The translations under genes and the position numbers were made by a program. DNA of 64,000 nucleotides from positions 1-64,000 of the forward strand of contig CAVVPU010000136.1 of assembly GCA_963750015.1 (NCBI GenBank), in the 5' to 3' direction. Numbering within the stretch: position 1 is the first letter of the stretch; every line of letters starts with the position of its first letter. Positions 42,991 through 52,600 of this stretch are shown piece after piece. Source of the stretch: CAVVNC01 sp963750015 (GTDB lineage Bacteria; Desulfobacterota; Syntrophorhabdia; Syntrophorhabdales; WCHB1-27). The notes below the pieces were generated by a model. It searched no databases, had not been told where the DNA came from, and saw only the letters and a program-made list of their open reading frames with translations.

Positions 42991-43795
42991 CAGGATCCTC
43001 GGAATAGTAACGCTGCTTTATCTGGGTCTTTTCTTCATCCATCTGATTTACTTCGCGACGAAGAAGGAGAAAGTGCTCCGGGCCATGTGGATATTCCTGT
43101 ATGTGACCTTCGGGCTCCACACCATCGGGATCATCACACGGTGGGTCGAATCTTATGCCCTCGGCATCGGCCATGCCCCTCTTTCGAATTTCTATGAGTC
43201 GCTCATCTTTTACGCCTGGTGCATCGCATTGATAGTTATAATAATGCGAAAGAAGCTGAACGCTCCTCTCATCACCACCTTTGCGTCGCTCACATCCCTC
43301 TTTTTCATGGCGTACGCCTCGCTTACCCCGTCGGTCGACAAGCGGATCGAACCCCTTATCCCGGCCCTCCAAAGCAACTGGCTTCACGTGCACGTCTTTA
43401 CCTGCTTTATCGCCTACGCAGCCTTCGCCATCTCCTTTATCTGCGGTGTCTTCTACCTTCTCGCAGGCAAGGGGATTATCCCCTCCAAAGAGAAGCTGGA
43501 AGATCTGACCTACCAGAGCGTGGTGGTCGGTTTTCCCATGTTGAGTGCCGGCATCCTTTCGGGGGCGGTCTGGGCCCACTACGCATGGGGTACTTACTGG
43601 AGCTGGGATCCTAAGGAAACGTGGTCCCTCATCACCTGGATCATTTACGCACTCTTCCTCCACGCCCGTCTGACCAGGGGGTGGAGAGGAAAACGAATCG
43701 CTTTGCTGTCGATTATCGGCTTTGGTAGTGTCATTTTCACCTATTTTGGTGTAAACTTTGTCCTGTCTGGATTACATAGCTATGGCGCGTCATAG
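42977..43795 (+). CDS. ccsA: Cytochrome c biogenesis protein CcsA/ResC (heme handling)
   Basis: The 272-residue protein has about eight membrane helices and the tryptophan-rich heme motif WGTYWSWDPKETWSLITW (residues about 212-229), flanked by conserved histidines. It works with ResB in System II cytochrome c assembly. ATG 42977 has GGAGGGAA upstream and overlaps resB by 14 bases. Its end overlaps purQ by 14. Confidence 0.94.
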   Translation: MALNNRILGIVTLLYLGLFFIHLIYFATKKEKVLRAMWIFLYVTFGLHTIGIITRWVESYALGIGHAPLSNFYESLIFYAWCIALIVIIMRKKLNAPLITTFASLTSLFFMAYASLTPSVDKRIEPLIPALQSNWLHVHVFTCFIAYAAFAISFICGVFYLLAGKGIIPSKEKLEDLTYQSVVVGFPMLSAGILSGAVWAHYAWGTYWSWDPKETWSLITWIIYALFLHARLTRGWRGKRIALLSIIGFGSVIFTYFGVNFVLSGLHSYGAS

Positions 43796-44612
43796 AAAAA
43801 GAAAGCCCCGAAGCCTCGTTCTCTCCGGGAACGGCATCAACTGCGAGCTTGAAACCGCCCATGCGAACCGACTGGCGGGTTTCGACGCAGAGATCGTTCA
43901 TATCAGCACCCTCATGGAGGGGACTAAAAACATCCACGAGTACGATTTTCTCAACCTTCCCGGCGGCTTCCTCGATGGAGACGATCTGGGAGCCGGAAAG
44001 GCTCAGGCTGTCAAGTGGCGCTATCAAAAAATCAAGGATTCACAGATGCGCTTCGTCGACGAGCTGTTCAGGTTCGTCAGCGATGGGAAGCTGATTATCG
44101 GCATCTGCAACGGATTCCAGTTGCTCGCAAAGACCGGTTTGCTCCCCGGTATTAAGGGAGACTACGGACGACAGCGCATAAGCCTGACCTTCAACGACTC
44201 CGGCAAATTCGAGGACAGATGGGTCTTCCTAAAGGTAAATCCATTTTCTTCTTGCATCTTTACGAGAGATATAGATAGAATTTACCTCCCAGTGCGGCAT
44301 GGGGAAGGGAAGCTTGTCGTTGAAGGTGAAAACAATGATGGCGCTGATCTTGGGGAAGGCGGTCACCTGGTAATGCAGTATTGCGACGAACGAGGAAAGG
44401 TCACGGACCTCTATCCTCAGAACCCTAACGGCTCCGCTCTGTCGATCGCCGGACTTTGCGATCCGTCAGGCAGAATATTCGGCCTCATGCCCCACCCCGA
44501 AGCATTTGTGCATTTTACTCAGCACCCGCGCTGGACAAGGGAAAAGCTGCCCGTTGAAGGCGACGGTCTGAAGATCTTTAGGAATGCATACGATTATATC
44601 CTGGACAATTGA
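43782..44612 (+). CDS. purQ: Phosphoribosylformylglycinamidine synthase subunit PurQ-like amidotransferase
   Basis: This 276-residue class I glutamine amidotransferase has GNGINCELETAHA at the N terminus, the nucleophile in IIGICNGFQLL and the His-Glu pair in LMPHPEAF, with VRHGEGKLVV between. PurQ releases ammonia from glutamine for PurL in purine synthesis. It is longer than the common 225-residue PurQ, like forms seen in other anaerobes. PurL is not in the window. It overlaps ccsA, so it is likely transcribed with it. Confidence 0.87.
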   Translation: MARHRKRKPRSLVLSGNGINCELETAHANRLAGFDAEIVHISTLMEGTKNIHEYDFLNLPGGFLDGDDLGAGKAQAVKWRYQKIKDSQMRFVDELFRFVSDGKLIIGICNGFQLLAKTGLLPGIKGDYGRQRISLTFNDSGKFEDRWVFLKVNPFSSCIFTRDIDRIYLPVRHGEGKLVVEGENNDGADLGEGGHLVMQYCDERGKVTDLYPQNPNGSALSIAGLCDPSGRIFGLMPHPEAFVHFTQHPRWTREKLPVEGDGLKIFRNAYDYILDN

Positions 44613-44634
44613 TAAGGGCGGGAGGAGGCTTCTT

Positions 44635-44916
44635 ATGAACAAGATCGACATTGTGAACGAGTTGTCAGAAAAGATCAACCTTAACCAGAAGGTCGCAAAG
44701 GTAGTGGTCGACACCATTATCGATTCCATAAAGAAGGCAATCATCGAAGGCGAAAGGGTCGAAATCCGCGGTTTTGGAAGTTTCTCCCTCAGGTCTTACA
44801 AGCCGTACCGTGGCAGAAATCCGAAGAATGGCGAAGTGGTTAACGTGCCGGAAAAGCGGCTGCCCTATTTCAAGGTCGGGAAAGAGCTGAAGGAAACAAT
44901 CTGGAAAGAAAGCTAG
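44635..44916 (+). CDS. HU/IHF family DNA-binding protein
   Basis: The 93-residue protein has the HU/IHF fold: N-terminal helices (MNKIDIVNELSEK), IRGFGSFSLRSYKPYRGRNP with the DNA-inserting proline, and KRLPYFKVGKELKE. The arm region resembles IHF-beta more than HU. It follows purQ by 22 bp with GGAGG upstream. Whether it binds specific sites or acts as a general nucleoid protein is not clear. Confidence 0.92.
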   Translation: MNKIDIVNELSEKINLNQKVAKVVVDTIIDSIKKAIIEGERVEIRGFGSFSLRSYKPYRGRNPKNGEVVNVPEKRLPYFKVGKELKETIWKES

Positions 44917-44924
44917 TTCAGCAC

Positions 44925-45200
44925 AATTAATGGGGCTCGCGTCGCCCCCTCTATCCAGGCTTGCCCTCGCGGACCATCGCCAACGGCGAGAGCTTGGTCC
45001 GCGATAAGTTCTTGCCTTTTCTTCAAAGCCCGCAGAGACTCCCCTTCATAAAAAGGAAGAACCGCCGCAGGCGCGCATGCCCACCCCCCGTACAACTTTT
45101 GAGCGGGGGCTATTACCCGGGCTCGCGTCGCCTCCGACCCGCTGCACGGGTGCCCGACGGGCAAAGCCCGCAGAGACTCCCCCTCAAGAAAAGGAAGGCG
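44925..45200. repeat. Two related hairpin repeats after the HU/IHF gene
   Basis: Copy A (44925-45060) starts AATTAATGGGGCTCGCGTCG, contains a long hairpin CGCGGACC (44968-44975)/GGTCCGCG (44996-45003) and ends with AAAGCCCGCAGAGACTCCCC (45025 on). Copy B (about 45108-45200) shares GGCTCGCGTCGCC and the same AAAGCCCGCAGAGACTCCCC end (45163 on). The heads match the repeat family at 5.4 and 59 kb. No gene is seen between 44917 and 45313. Confidence 0.65.
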
Positions 45201-45313
45201 GCTCTTTCTATCCTCGAAACGGCGAACCCTATGGGCTCCTTCAGGCGGGTGCTCCTATATTAGTTTGCTTTGAGCGCTGTTTTGTGACAAGCTAAATCGC
45301 TAGGAGGTGAGCG

Positions 45314-45826
45314 ATGAACAGGAGCTCTCTTTTGCCCGTCTGTCTTATATGCTACGTGGCGATCTCGACGATTGGCTGCAGCAGCCTGCCTTTCGTCGGG
45401 TCGGCAAAGAGCAAGGAGCCCGCGAAACAGGCCGAGGTGAGTCATGCAGAATGGGGCCCGAGGACGTGGGAAATGTACGCCAAAGACAGAAACGGCATTA
45501 CCAATTACGTTGATAAAATTGCGATCACCTATCCATCGAAGGGCGTCATACATGTCTGGCGCAGGAAGGTCTTTCCCGAGAAAGAGGGAATCAGATCGAG
45601 CCACAAAGAAATAATCACTTACGACGAGGTAAACTGCGAGGCCGGAAAATACCGGTCTCTCGAAACGCAGTTGGTAAACTGGGACGGCACGACTACCGAT
45701 ATATTCAGGAAACCGACCCCCTGGACTACGGTCTTCGAAGCAACTGTAGACGACCTGCTCCTGCACGACTACTGCAAGACGGCGGACAAGGCGGGTCAGC
45801 AGGGACCTCTAGTGCCGGGACAGTAA
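45314..45826 (+). CDS. Lipoprotein with surface-adhesin-E-like domain
   Basis: The 170-residue protein has a lipoprotein signal with the lipobox ending at Cys22 (STIGC), then a single domain with WEMYAKDRNGITNYVDKIAI, VIHVWRRKVF, YDEVNCEAGKYR and a second cysteine in LLLHDYC. The Trp/Tyr start, VxVW strand and paired cysteines resemble the surface-adhesin protein E domain found in many small lipoproteins of unknown role. AGGAGGTGAGCG precedes the ATG. It stands alone between repeats and a hairpin. Confidence 0.72.
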   Translation: MNRSSLLPVCLICYVAISTIGCSSLPFVGSAKSKEPAKQAEVSHAEWGPRTWEMYAKDRNGITNYVDKIAITYPSKGVIHVWRRKVFPEKEGIRSSHKEIITYDEVNCEAGKYRSLETQLVNWDGTTTDIFRKPTPWTTVFEATVDDLLLHDYCKTADKAGQQGPLVPGQ

Positions 45827-45859
45827 AATTTTGGGCGGAACCCAATACGGGTTGTTCAC

Positions 45860-45915
45860 GACCCGCAGAGCTCCTCTCTTAGCTCGCCAAAGCTTTCAGA
45901 GAAGTCCTGCGGGTC
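45860..45915 (+). terminator. Terminator-like long hairpin
   Basis: GACCCGCAG (45860-45868) pairs with CTGCGGGTC (45907-45915) around an inner imperfect stem, followed by TTTCGC. It lies between the lipoprotein gene and the LysR gene. The T-run is short. Confidence 0.4.
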
Positions 45916-45967
45916 TTTCGCATTGGGGCAAGTCTTAGCGGGAATTGCCGATGACGGGTGCCCTTCC

Positions 45968-45997
45968 TTGACCTTTTCCGCTTTTTGAGGGTAATAT
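45968..45997 (+). promoter_or_regulatory. Promoter of the LysR-tolB-pal-cpoB region
   Basis: TTGACC (45968-45973), 18-bp spacer and TAATAT (45992-45997). The predicted start is only a few bases before the LysR ATG at 46009, so the message would have a very short leader. Confidence 0.5.
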
Positions 45998-46008
45998 TTG
46001 GATAAGGT

Positions 46009-46906
46009 ATGAATATCCACCATTTAGAGACGTTCGTGAGGATCATCGAACTCAAGAGCTTCACGAAGGCCGCCGAAGAGCTCTGCCTCACTCAGCCGAC
46101 TGTGAGTAAACAGATCGTGAACCTGGAGAAGTTCTTTCAGGTCCGATTGATCGATCGCACTAAAAGGGGGCTTTCACTCACTGCGGCCGGCGAGATTCTT
46201 TTCAAGTACGCTAAGGATTTCATTGCCCTTAAGAGAGAAGCCGTCGAAGCAATAGACGCCTTCCGGGGCGTAAAGGCCGGCCCTTTAAGGCTGGGAGCGA
46301 GCAGCGTTCCCGGCGTCTATATCCTTCCTCCAATACTGAAAACATTCAAAGAGCGCTTCGGCGGGGTGGAGCTGACCCTCATACTGTCGGACAGCAAGGA
46401 TATCACCGGCAGGGTAGAAAACGGGGACGTGGATGTGGGTTTCGTCGGCTCCCGGGAGGATGCGAGAAAGATCTCCTACGACCGATTTCTCGATGACAAC
46501 ATTATTTTCGTGGCTCCCCTCGATTTTCCCGATTCCATCGACGTGGCAGACCTCGGGAAGTATCCGGTTCTTGTGAGAGAGCCTGGGTCGGGGACTCGAA
46601 AGTGCTTCGAAACGAGCTCTCAAGAGAAGACACATCAAGCCCGATGACCTTCGTGTGGTAGGAGAGCTGGGTGACACCGAGGCCATCAAGGCTGCCGTGC
46701 GCGGAGGCATGGGCATCTCTTATATTTCGAACAGGGCCGTGAGAGAGGAGCTTGACAGGGGCCTTCTGAAGGTCCTCACCGTAGAAGGGTTTCCCGGCGT
46801 GTCGAGGTCCTTCTTCATCATCACGAAGAAAGACAGGAGCATGTCGCCTCAAACCGAGGCAATACTTAGAATTATCAGTGAATGGAGACAGAATGAGCGG
46901 GTGTAA
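46009..46906 (+). pseudogene. LysR family regulator, interrupted by a one-base frameshift
   Basis: The first frame encodes a complete LysR winged helix (MNIHHLETFVRIIELKSFTKAAEELCLTQPTVSKQI is the start region) and most of the effector domain up to VREPGSGTRK, then ends prematurely at 46647. The second frame continues exactly where the family does, with ALKRRHIKPDDLRVV, GDTEAIKAAVRGGMGISYIS and the end at 46906. The total is 898 nt, one too many; the extra base lies in the ACGAGCT context near 46612-46617. The intact protein would be about 298 residues. The sequence resembles LysR proteins linked to selenium or sulfur metabolism, but that is tentative. A sequence error is as likely as a real mutation. 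Confidence 0.85.
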
Positions 46907-48191
46907 AAGATTCTATTCGTTGGTCGTCCTCTTTCTTGCCCTCGCTATCATGGGGAAGGCGGGCGTCGCGGAAGGGAAGGTCTATTACGATGTGTACGGG
47001 CAGTCGCCAAAGAAGATTACCATCGCGGTACCGCCGTTTCAAAGCGCTGACAAGCAGCGGCCGGAGATCAGCGATCTTCTTAATCAGGACCTCGACATGT
47101 CGGGATTTTTCGTCGTTGCCCCCCGATCTATAATGGATCAGGCTTTATTGAACGAAGGCGTGGACAGGAAAGATATACACTTCGACCAATGGCACTCCCT
47201 GGGCATTGAGCTCCTCTGCAAAGCAGTGGTCCAGGAGAAGGAGAATGGCTTCTCCCTGGAGACATATCTCTACGACGCGACCGACGGAGAGCTCGTCTTC
47301 GGCAAGAGGTACGGGGGGGTAGCGCCTTCGGAGTGGAGGAGGGTTGTCCATCGGCTCGCCGACGACATCGTAATGGCGGCGACCGGCGAGAAGGGCATCA
47401 TGAGCTCAAGGGTCCTGTTCATCGCGGGAAACGGGCGGAACAGAGACGTGTATAGCTCCGATATTGACGGCAACGGCATACGGAGGCTCACCTCCCATAG
47501 CCAGATCGTCGTGTCGCCCGCCGTCTCACCCGACGGGAAATACCTTGCCTTCACTTCCTACAAAGAAGGCAAACCTTGCTTCTACGTGACAGACCTGGAG
47601 ACGAACAGGGAGGTGTACGTAGACCGGGGGGAAGGAATGAAAATCGGCGCGGCCTGGATTGACAGTAAGACTGTGGCCTATTCCCACACGGCGGGCAAAT
47701 TCTCCACCATTTATTCGGTAAACATGGACAGCAGGGAACCAAAGGTACTCTACAGGAAGGAAGGCATCCTCACCTCCCCCACCTTCAGCCCTGACGGCAG
47801 CAAGATGGCCTTCGTCTCGGATATGTACGGGGGCCCTCAAGTCTTCTTGAGAGACATGGCCACAGGCGATATAAAGCGCCTCACTTATGTGGGAAACTAT
47901 AATACGTCTCCCGCATTCTCCCCCAAAGGCGATCTTATCGCCTTCGTAACAAAGACCGAAGGGGCCATCGAGATCTGTACGATGAAGCCGGACGGCTCCG
48001 AGGCCAGGGTGCTCACCAACGGCGGTATAAACGATTCCCCCCGCTTTTCCCCGTGCGGAAGATACATACTCTATTCGAGCCAGCAGGGCGCCGGGAAGAC
48101 TCAGGTCTACATGATGCTGCGGAACGGCGACAACAAGAGGCCGCTCAAGTTTACCGGTGGGGAAGAGAGCCAACCGAGCTTCATGCCCTAG
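46893..48191 (+). CDS. tolB: Tol-Pal system beta-propeller protein TolB
   Basis: TolB is the periplasmic propeller that links TolA and Pal during envelope constriction. The 432-residue protein has a signal peptide (ending near GVAEG), an N-terminal alpha/beta domain (ITIAVPPF, DLDMSGFF) and a six-bladed propeller with repeated SPDGKYLAF, SPDGSKMAF, SPKGDLIAF and SPCGRYILY motifs. ATG 46893 overlaps the LysR gene by 14 bases. tolQ, tolR and tolA are not in the window. Confidence 0.95.
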   Translation: MSGCKRFYSLVVLFLALAIMGKAGVAEGKVYYDVYGQSPKKITIAVPPFQSADKQRPEISDLLNQDLDMSGFFVVAPRSIMDQALLNEGVDRKDIHFDQWHSLGIELLCKAVVQEKENGFSLETYLYDATDGELVFGKRYGGVAPSEWRRVVHRLADDIVMAATGEKGIMSSRVLFIAGNGRNRDVYSSDIDGNGIRRLTSHSQIVVSPAVSPDGKYLAFTSYKEGKPCFYVTDLETNREVYVDRGEGMKIGAAWIDSKTVAYSHTAGKFSTIYSVNMDSREPKVLYRKEGILTSPTFSPDGSKMAFVSDMYGGPQVFLRDMATGDIKRLTYVGNYNTSPAFSPKGDLIAFVTKTEGAIEICTMKPDGSEARVLTNGGINDSPRFSPCGRYILYSSQQGAGKTQVYMMLRNGDNKRPLKFTGGEESQPSFMP

Positions 48192-48209
48192 GAGGTTATG
48201 GAGAGACCG

Positions 48210-48782
48210 ATGAAGACGCTGTTTCAGTTGTTTATGGTAGCGGCCGTAATTTTCTTCTTTCAGGGGTGCGCCTCCAAGTCTGTTTCCGTGGTGCCCTCGG
48301 GAGAGGTCCTCGTGGGCACGGGCCCGGGGGTGCAGAAGCAACCGGGTCTCATCGAAGGCTCGCAGAAGGATAGAGGCGCGGTCACCGAAGAGGACCTCAC
48401 CAAGGCCGGCGGGGAGAGAGGGCGGACGGCGACTGAGAGGGCAACCATTGCAGAGCGCCTTCAGGACATCTACTTCGAGTTTGACAGCTATACGGTGAGA
48501 AGCGAGGACATGCGGGTCCTCCAGCAGATTGCGGCACTGCTCAACTCAAACCAGGCTATGAGAATTACGGTAGAAGGGCATTGCGACGAAAGGGGAACGA
48601 CCGAGTACAACCTGGCCCTGGGCCAGAGGCGGGCAGAAGCGGCAAAGGAATATCTCGCAAAACTGGGAGCAGACGAGAAGCGGATCAAGGCCATCTCCTA
48701 CGGCAAAGAAGCGCCGGTCCAGCCGGGACACACCGAGGCCGACTGGGCCAAGAACCGCAGAGACCATTTCGTGGTGCAATAA
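48210..48782 (+). CDS. pal: Peptidoglycan-associated lipoprotein Pal
   Basis: The 190-residue outer-membrane lipoprotein has a signal with lipobox FFFQGC and a C-terminal OmpA-like domain with IYFEFDSYTVRSED, TVEGHCDERGTTEYNLALGQRRA and SYGKEAPV. It binds peptidoglycan and TolB. I chose ATG 48210 (MKTLFQLF), which gives a normal signal; ATG 48198 is an alternative. Confidence 0.95.
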   Translation: MKTLFQLFMVAAVIFFFQGCASKSVSVVPSGEVLVGTGPGVQKQPGLIEGSQKDRGAVTEEDLTKAGGERGRTATERATIAERLQDIYFEFDSYTVRSEDMRVLQQIAALLNSNQAMRITVEGHCDERGTTEYNLALGQRRAEAAKEYLAKLGADEKRIKAISYGKEAPVQPGHTEADWAKNRRDHFVVQ

Positions 48783-48799
48783 CCTAAAGGAGCGCGCAT

Positions 48800-49624
48800 A
48801 TGCGTATAAAGTATCTTCTTCCCCTTTTTCTGATCATTCTATCCGCTTTCGGATGCGCGTCGAGCGGAGACGTGAGTCAGGTGAGGCAGGACGTAAGCAC
48901 GGTCTACTCGGAGCAGACAAGTTACAGGGAAAGAACCGATGCGCGCATAGCACATCTCGAAAAGGATATGAAGACGGTCCAGCAGGCGATCGGCACGCCC
49001 GATTCAGGGCTGAGAAAACAGGTCGTCGACATGTCGCTCACCGACGAGGCACGGGATGCGAAGATAAAGGAGATCCTCGGAAGGCTCGACGAGCTGGAAT
49101 CCCAGCTCCGGACTTATTGGAGTGAGGTGAGGGGCGAGTTGAAGGATCTGAAGGCTGCTCAGAATCCCGTTCAGGGACCGGTCCCGAATCAGACGCCGCC
49201 TCAGCCTCAGGTTCAGCCTCAGGATCAGCCGGCTGCAAAGACTAACACGGACGATTCATACAAACGCGGTTTCGATGCCTTCCAGAAGGGCTCCTACAAT
49301 GAGGCCCTTCCCCTGTTCGCGCAGTATGTGAAGGAGAACCGTGACGCTCCTCTGGTGCCCAACGCGTACTTCTGGATGGGCGAGAGCTACATGAATATGA
49401 AGAACTATGAAAAGGCAATCCTCCAGTTCCAGGATGTAATCGAGAGGTTTCCGAAGAGCGACAAGGCACCCAAGGCGATGCTCCGCCAGGCCGAGGCCTT
49501 CGCAGGCTTGGGAGATAAAAAAAGCTCTACGACCCTCTTAAGAAGGGTCGTAGAGCTTTATCCTAAAAGCGAGGAAGCCCGCGTTGCGACGAGAGAGCTA
49601 CGTGGGAACGGCCTCCTCCAGTAA
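48800..49624 (+). CDS. cpoB: Tol-Pal system protein CpoB/YbgF
   Basis: The 274-residue protein has a signal with a lipobox-like FGC, a coiled-coil region (residues about 30-115), a Pro/Gln-rich linker and C-terminal TPR repeats (from SYKRGFDAFQKGSYNEAL to LYPKSEEA). CpoB coordinates Tol-Pal with cell-wall synthesis. E. coli CpoB is not a lipoprotein, so the cysteine here is a notable difference. The last part of the gene carries a palindrome that is a terminator for rpoC on the opposite strand, and the two genes overlap by 27 bp. Confidence 0.9.
   Translation: MRIKYLLPLFLIILSAFGCASSGDVSQVRQDVSTVYSEQTSYRERTDARIAHLEKDMKTVQQAIGTPDSGLRKQVVDMSLTDEARDAKIKEILGRLDELESQLRTYWSEVRGELKDLKAAQNPVQGPVPNQTPPQPQVQPQDQPAAKTNTDDSYKRGFDAFQKGSYNEALPLFAQYVKENRDAPLVPNAYFWMGESYMNMKNYEKAILQFQDVIERFPKSDKAPKAMLRQAEAFAGLGDKKSSTTLLRRVVELYPKSEEARVATRELRGNGLLQ
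49517..49559 (-). terminator. rpoC terminator embedded in the cpoB coding sequence
   Basis: AAAGCTCTACGACCCT (49521-49536) and AGGGTCGTAGAGCTTT (49544-49559) form a perfect 16-bp stem with a CTTAAGA loop. On the minus strand the stem is followed by seven T residues (49523-49517). It lies 40 bp past the rpoC stop and inside cpoB codons. Confidence 0.88.
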
Positions 49625-52600
49625 TTCTTCTTTGGGCTCTTCCGGCTCGGTCTTGTCCAGGGCAACCATCTCGTAGTTCCTGTACTTGGAGAACCCTGTT
49701 CCTGCCGGGATGATCCTTCCCATGATCACGTTCTCCTTAAGCCCCCTAAGGTAATCGACACGCCCCTCGATCGAGGCTTGTGTCAGCACCTTTGTGGTAT
49801 CTTGGAAACTTGCCGCCGAAATAAAGCTGTCGGTGATGAGAGAGGCCTTGGTAATGCCGAGGAAGAGAGATTCGGCCGTTGCCGGCGTCCCGCCCTTTTC
49901 CATGACCCGCCTGTTTTCCTCTTCAAAGACCCACCACTCGACCGGCTCGTCGATGATGAAGTTCGAGTCGCCCACTTCCTTAATCCTTACCCGTTTGAGC
50001 ATCTGGCGCACGATGATCTCGATATGCTTGTCGTTTATCTTTACGCCCTGGAGCTGGTAGACTTCCTGAATTTCGTCCACGAGATAACGGGCCAGCTCCT
50101 TCGTGCCCAGGATCCGGAGCACGTCGTGAGGATTGACGGGACCGTCGATCAGGGCTTCCCCTGCACGGACGTAATCACCCTCGTGGACGATGATATGCTT
50201 CCCTCTCTGGATCGTATACTTTCTCGTCTCCCCGCGCTCCGGGGTCACGACGACCTCTCTTTTACCCTTCGAGAGCTTCCCGAAGGAGACTACCCCTGAG
50301 ATCTCGGTAACTGTGGCGCTCTCTTTCGGCCTGCGGGCCTCGAAAAGCTCCGCCACCCTCGGTAGACCTCCGGTGATGTCCTTGGTCTTCGTTGTCTCCC
50401 TCGGCATCTTCGACACCGTGTCGCCCGCGAAGATATCGTCGCCGTCGTTCACCACGATATGGGCGCCGATAGGCAGGATGTAGCGCGCAGGGCTGGCCGT
50501 GCCCGGTATGGTGATCGTCCTTGCCTTCTCGTCCTTGATTGAGATGCGGGGACGGAGGTCCGGGTCGCGTGCCTCGACGATGACCTTGTAGGCCAGACCC
50601 GTCACATCGTCGACCCTCTCCTGCATGGTGACGCCTTCGGAGATGTCACCGAACTTCACCTTGCCCGACACCTCCGAGAGGATCGGGGTCGTATACGGAT
50701 CCCATTCTGCAAGGATTTGCCCTTCGCTCACCTTCTGGCCGTCGACCACCTTTAGCTTGGCCCCGTAAATGACCGGGTACTTCTCGCGCTCATGACCGGC
50801 CTCGTTGAGGAGGATGATCTCTCCGTTCCTGTTCATGGTGACCGGCTGTCCTTCCTTGTTGAGGACCATCTTCACGTTCACGAGCTTGACGTACCCTTCG
50901 TTTCTTGCCTCGAGGGTCGACTGTTCGGCCCGCCGCGACGCGGCCCCGCCAATGTGGAAGGTACGCATGGTGAGCTGGGTACCCGGCTCGCCGATGGACT
51001 GGGCCGCGATGATACCGACTGCCTCACCTATGCTCACGAGCCTTCCTCTGGCGAGGTCCCTGCCGTAGCAGAGAGCGCAGATGCCTCTCTTCGACCTGCA
51101 GGTAAGGGCCGAGCGTATCTTGACGCTCTCATAGCCCGCCTCGTCTATGGTCAACAGGTGCTCTTCCCTGATCTCCTCGTTCCTCCGGACGATGATCTCG
51201 CCGTCGGGGTCTCTCAAGTCGTCCAGGGAAACCCTGCCCAGAATCCTTGTGCCGAGCTGCTCGATCACCTCCCCACCCTCGATGAGCGAGGTCACGTCGA
51301 TGCCGTCAAAGGTACCGCAGTCAGTCTCACCCACGATAACGTCGTGGGCCACGTCGACGAGCCTTCTCGTCAGGTAACCGGAGTTTGCCGTCTTCAATGC
51401 CGTGTCTGCGAGGCCTTTTCTCGCGCCGCTCGTTGAAATGAAGTACTGGAGCACCGTGAGACCTTCACGGAAGTTGCTCGTGATAGGTGTCTCGATGATC
51501 TCGCCCGACGGTTTGGCCATGAGCCCCCTCATGCCGGCGAGCTGCCTGATCTGCTGCGCATTACCTCTCGCCCCCGAGTGGGCCATGATGAACATCGGGT
51601 TGAGGCTGTTCTGGTACTCGTACTGGGGGGCCGCAGGTAAATTGCCCTTGCCGCCGCCTCCCTTCTTACCCGGGCTTGCTGCAGGCTTGGTCTGGAATTC
51701 AGGCGGCACCTCGATCTTCTCCGACCCTAGCTCTCTCATGAGCTCGTCGGCGATCCTCTCGGTCACGTCCGCCCAAATATCGATTACCTTGTTGTATCGC
51801 TCCCCGTCGGTGATCAGACCTTCCGAATACTGGTTCTGCACCACCCTGACCTCGTCGTAGGCGTTGTTGATAAGCTCTTCCTTTCTCGCGGGGACGATCA
51901 TGTCGTCGATGGAGATGGAAATGCCGCCCATGGTCGCGTAGTAAAAGCCGACGCTCTTGAGTCTGTCCGAGAGGATGACGGTTGCCTTCTCACCGCCCTG
52001 CCTGTAGCAGATGTCGACGAGCTGGCCTATGCTCTTCTTGTCCATGATCCGGTTTATGACCGGAAAGGGGATTATGTCGGGTATGACTTCCTTGAGAATG
52101 ATCCTTCCCGGCGTCGTCGCCACCAGCTCTCCGTCCATCCTCACCTTGACCCGGGCATGAAGGTCGACCTCACCCGAATCATAGGCGATCCTTACCTCTT
52201 CGGCGTCTGCGAATATGCGTCCCTCGCCCGGTCTGAACTTGCGGTCTATGGTGAGGTAATAGAGACCGAGGACGATATCCTGGGTCGGCACGATGATCGG
52301 CCGGCCGCTCGCGGGGGAGAGGATGTTGTTGGTCGACATCATGAGCACCCGCGCCTCGGATTGGGCCTCTATGGAGAGTGGAACGTGCACCGCCATCTGG
52401 TCCCCATCGAAGTCAGCGTTGTAGGCGGGGCAGACGAGGGGGTGGAGCTGAATGGCCTTGCCGTCGATGAGCTGCGGCTCGAAAGCCTGAATCCCGAGCC
52501 TGTGGAGCGTAGGGGCCCTGTTCAGGAGCACCGGGTGTTCTTTGATCACCTCTTCGAGCATATCCCATACTTCGGGCCGCTCCTTCTCGACGAGCTTTTT

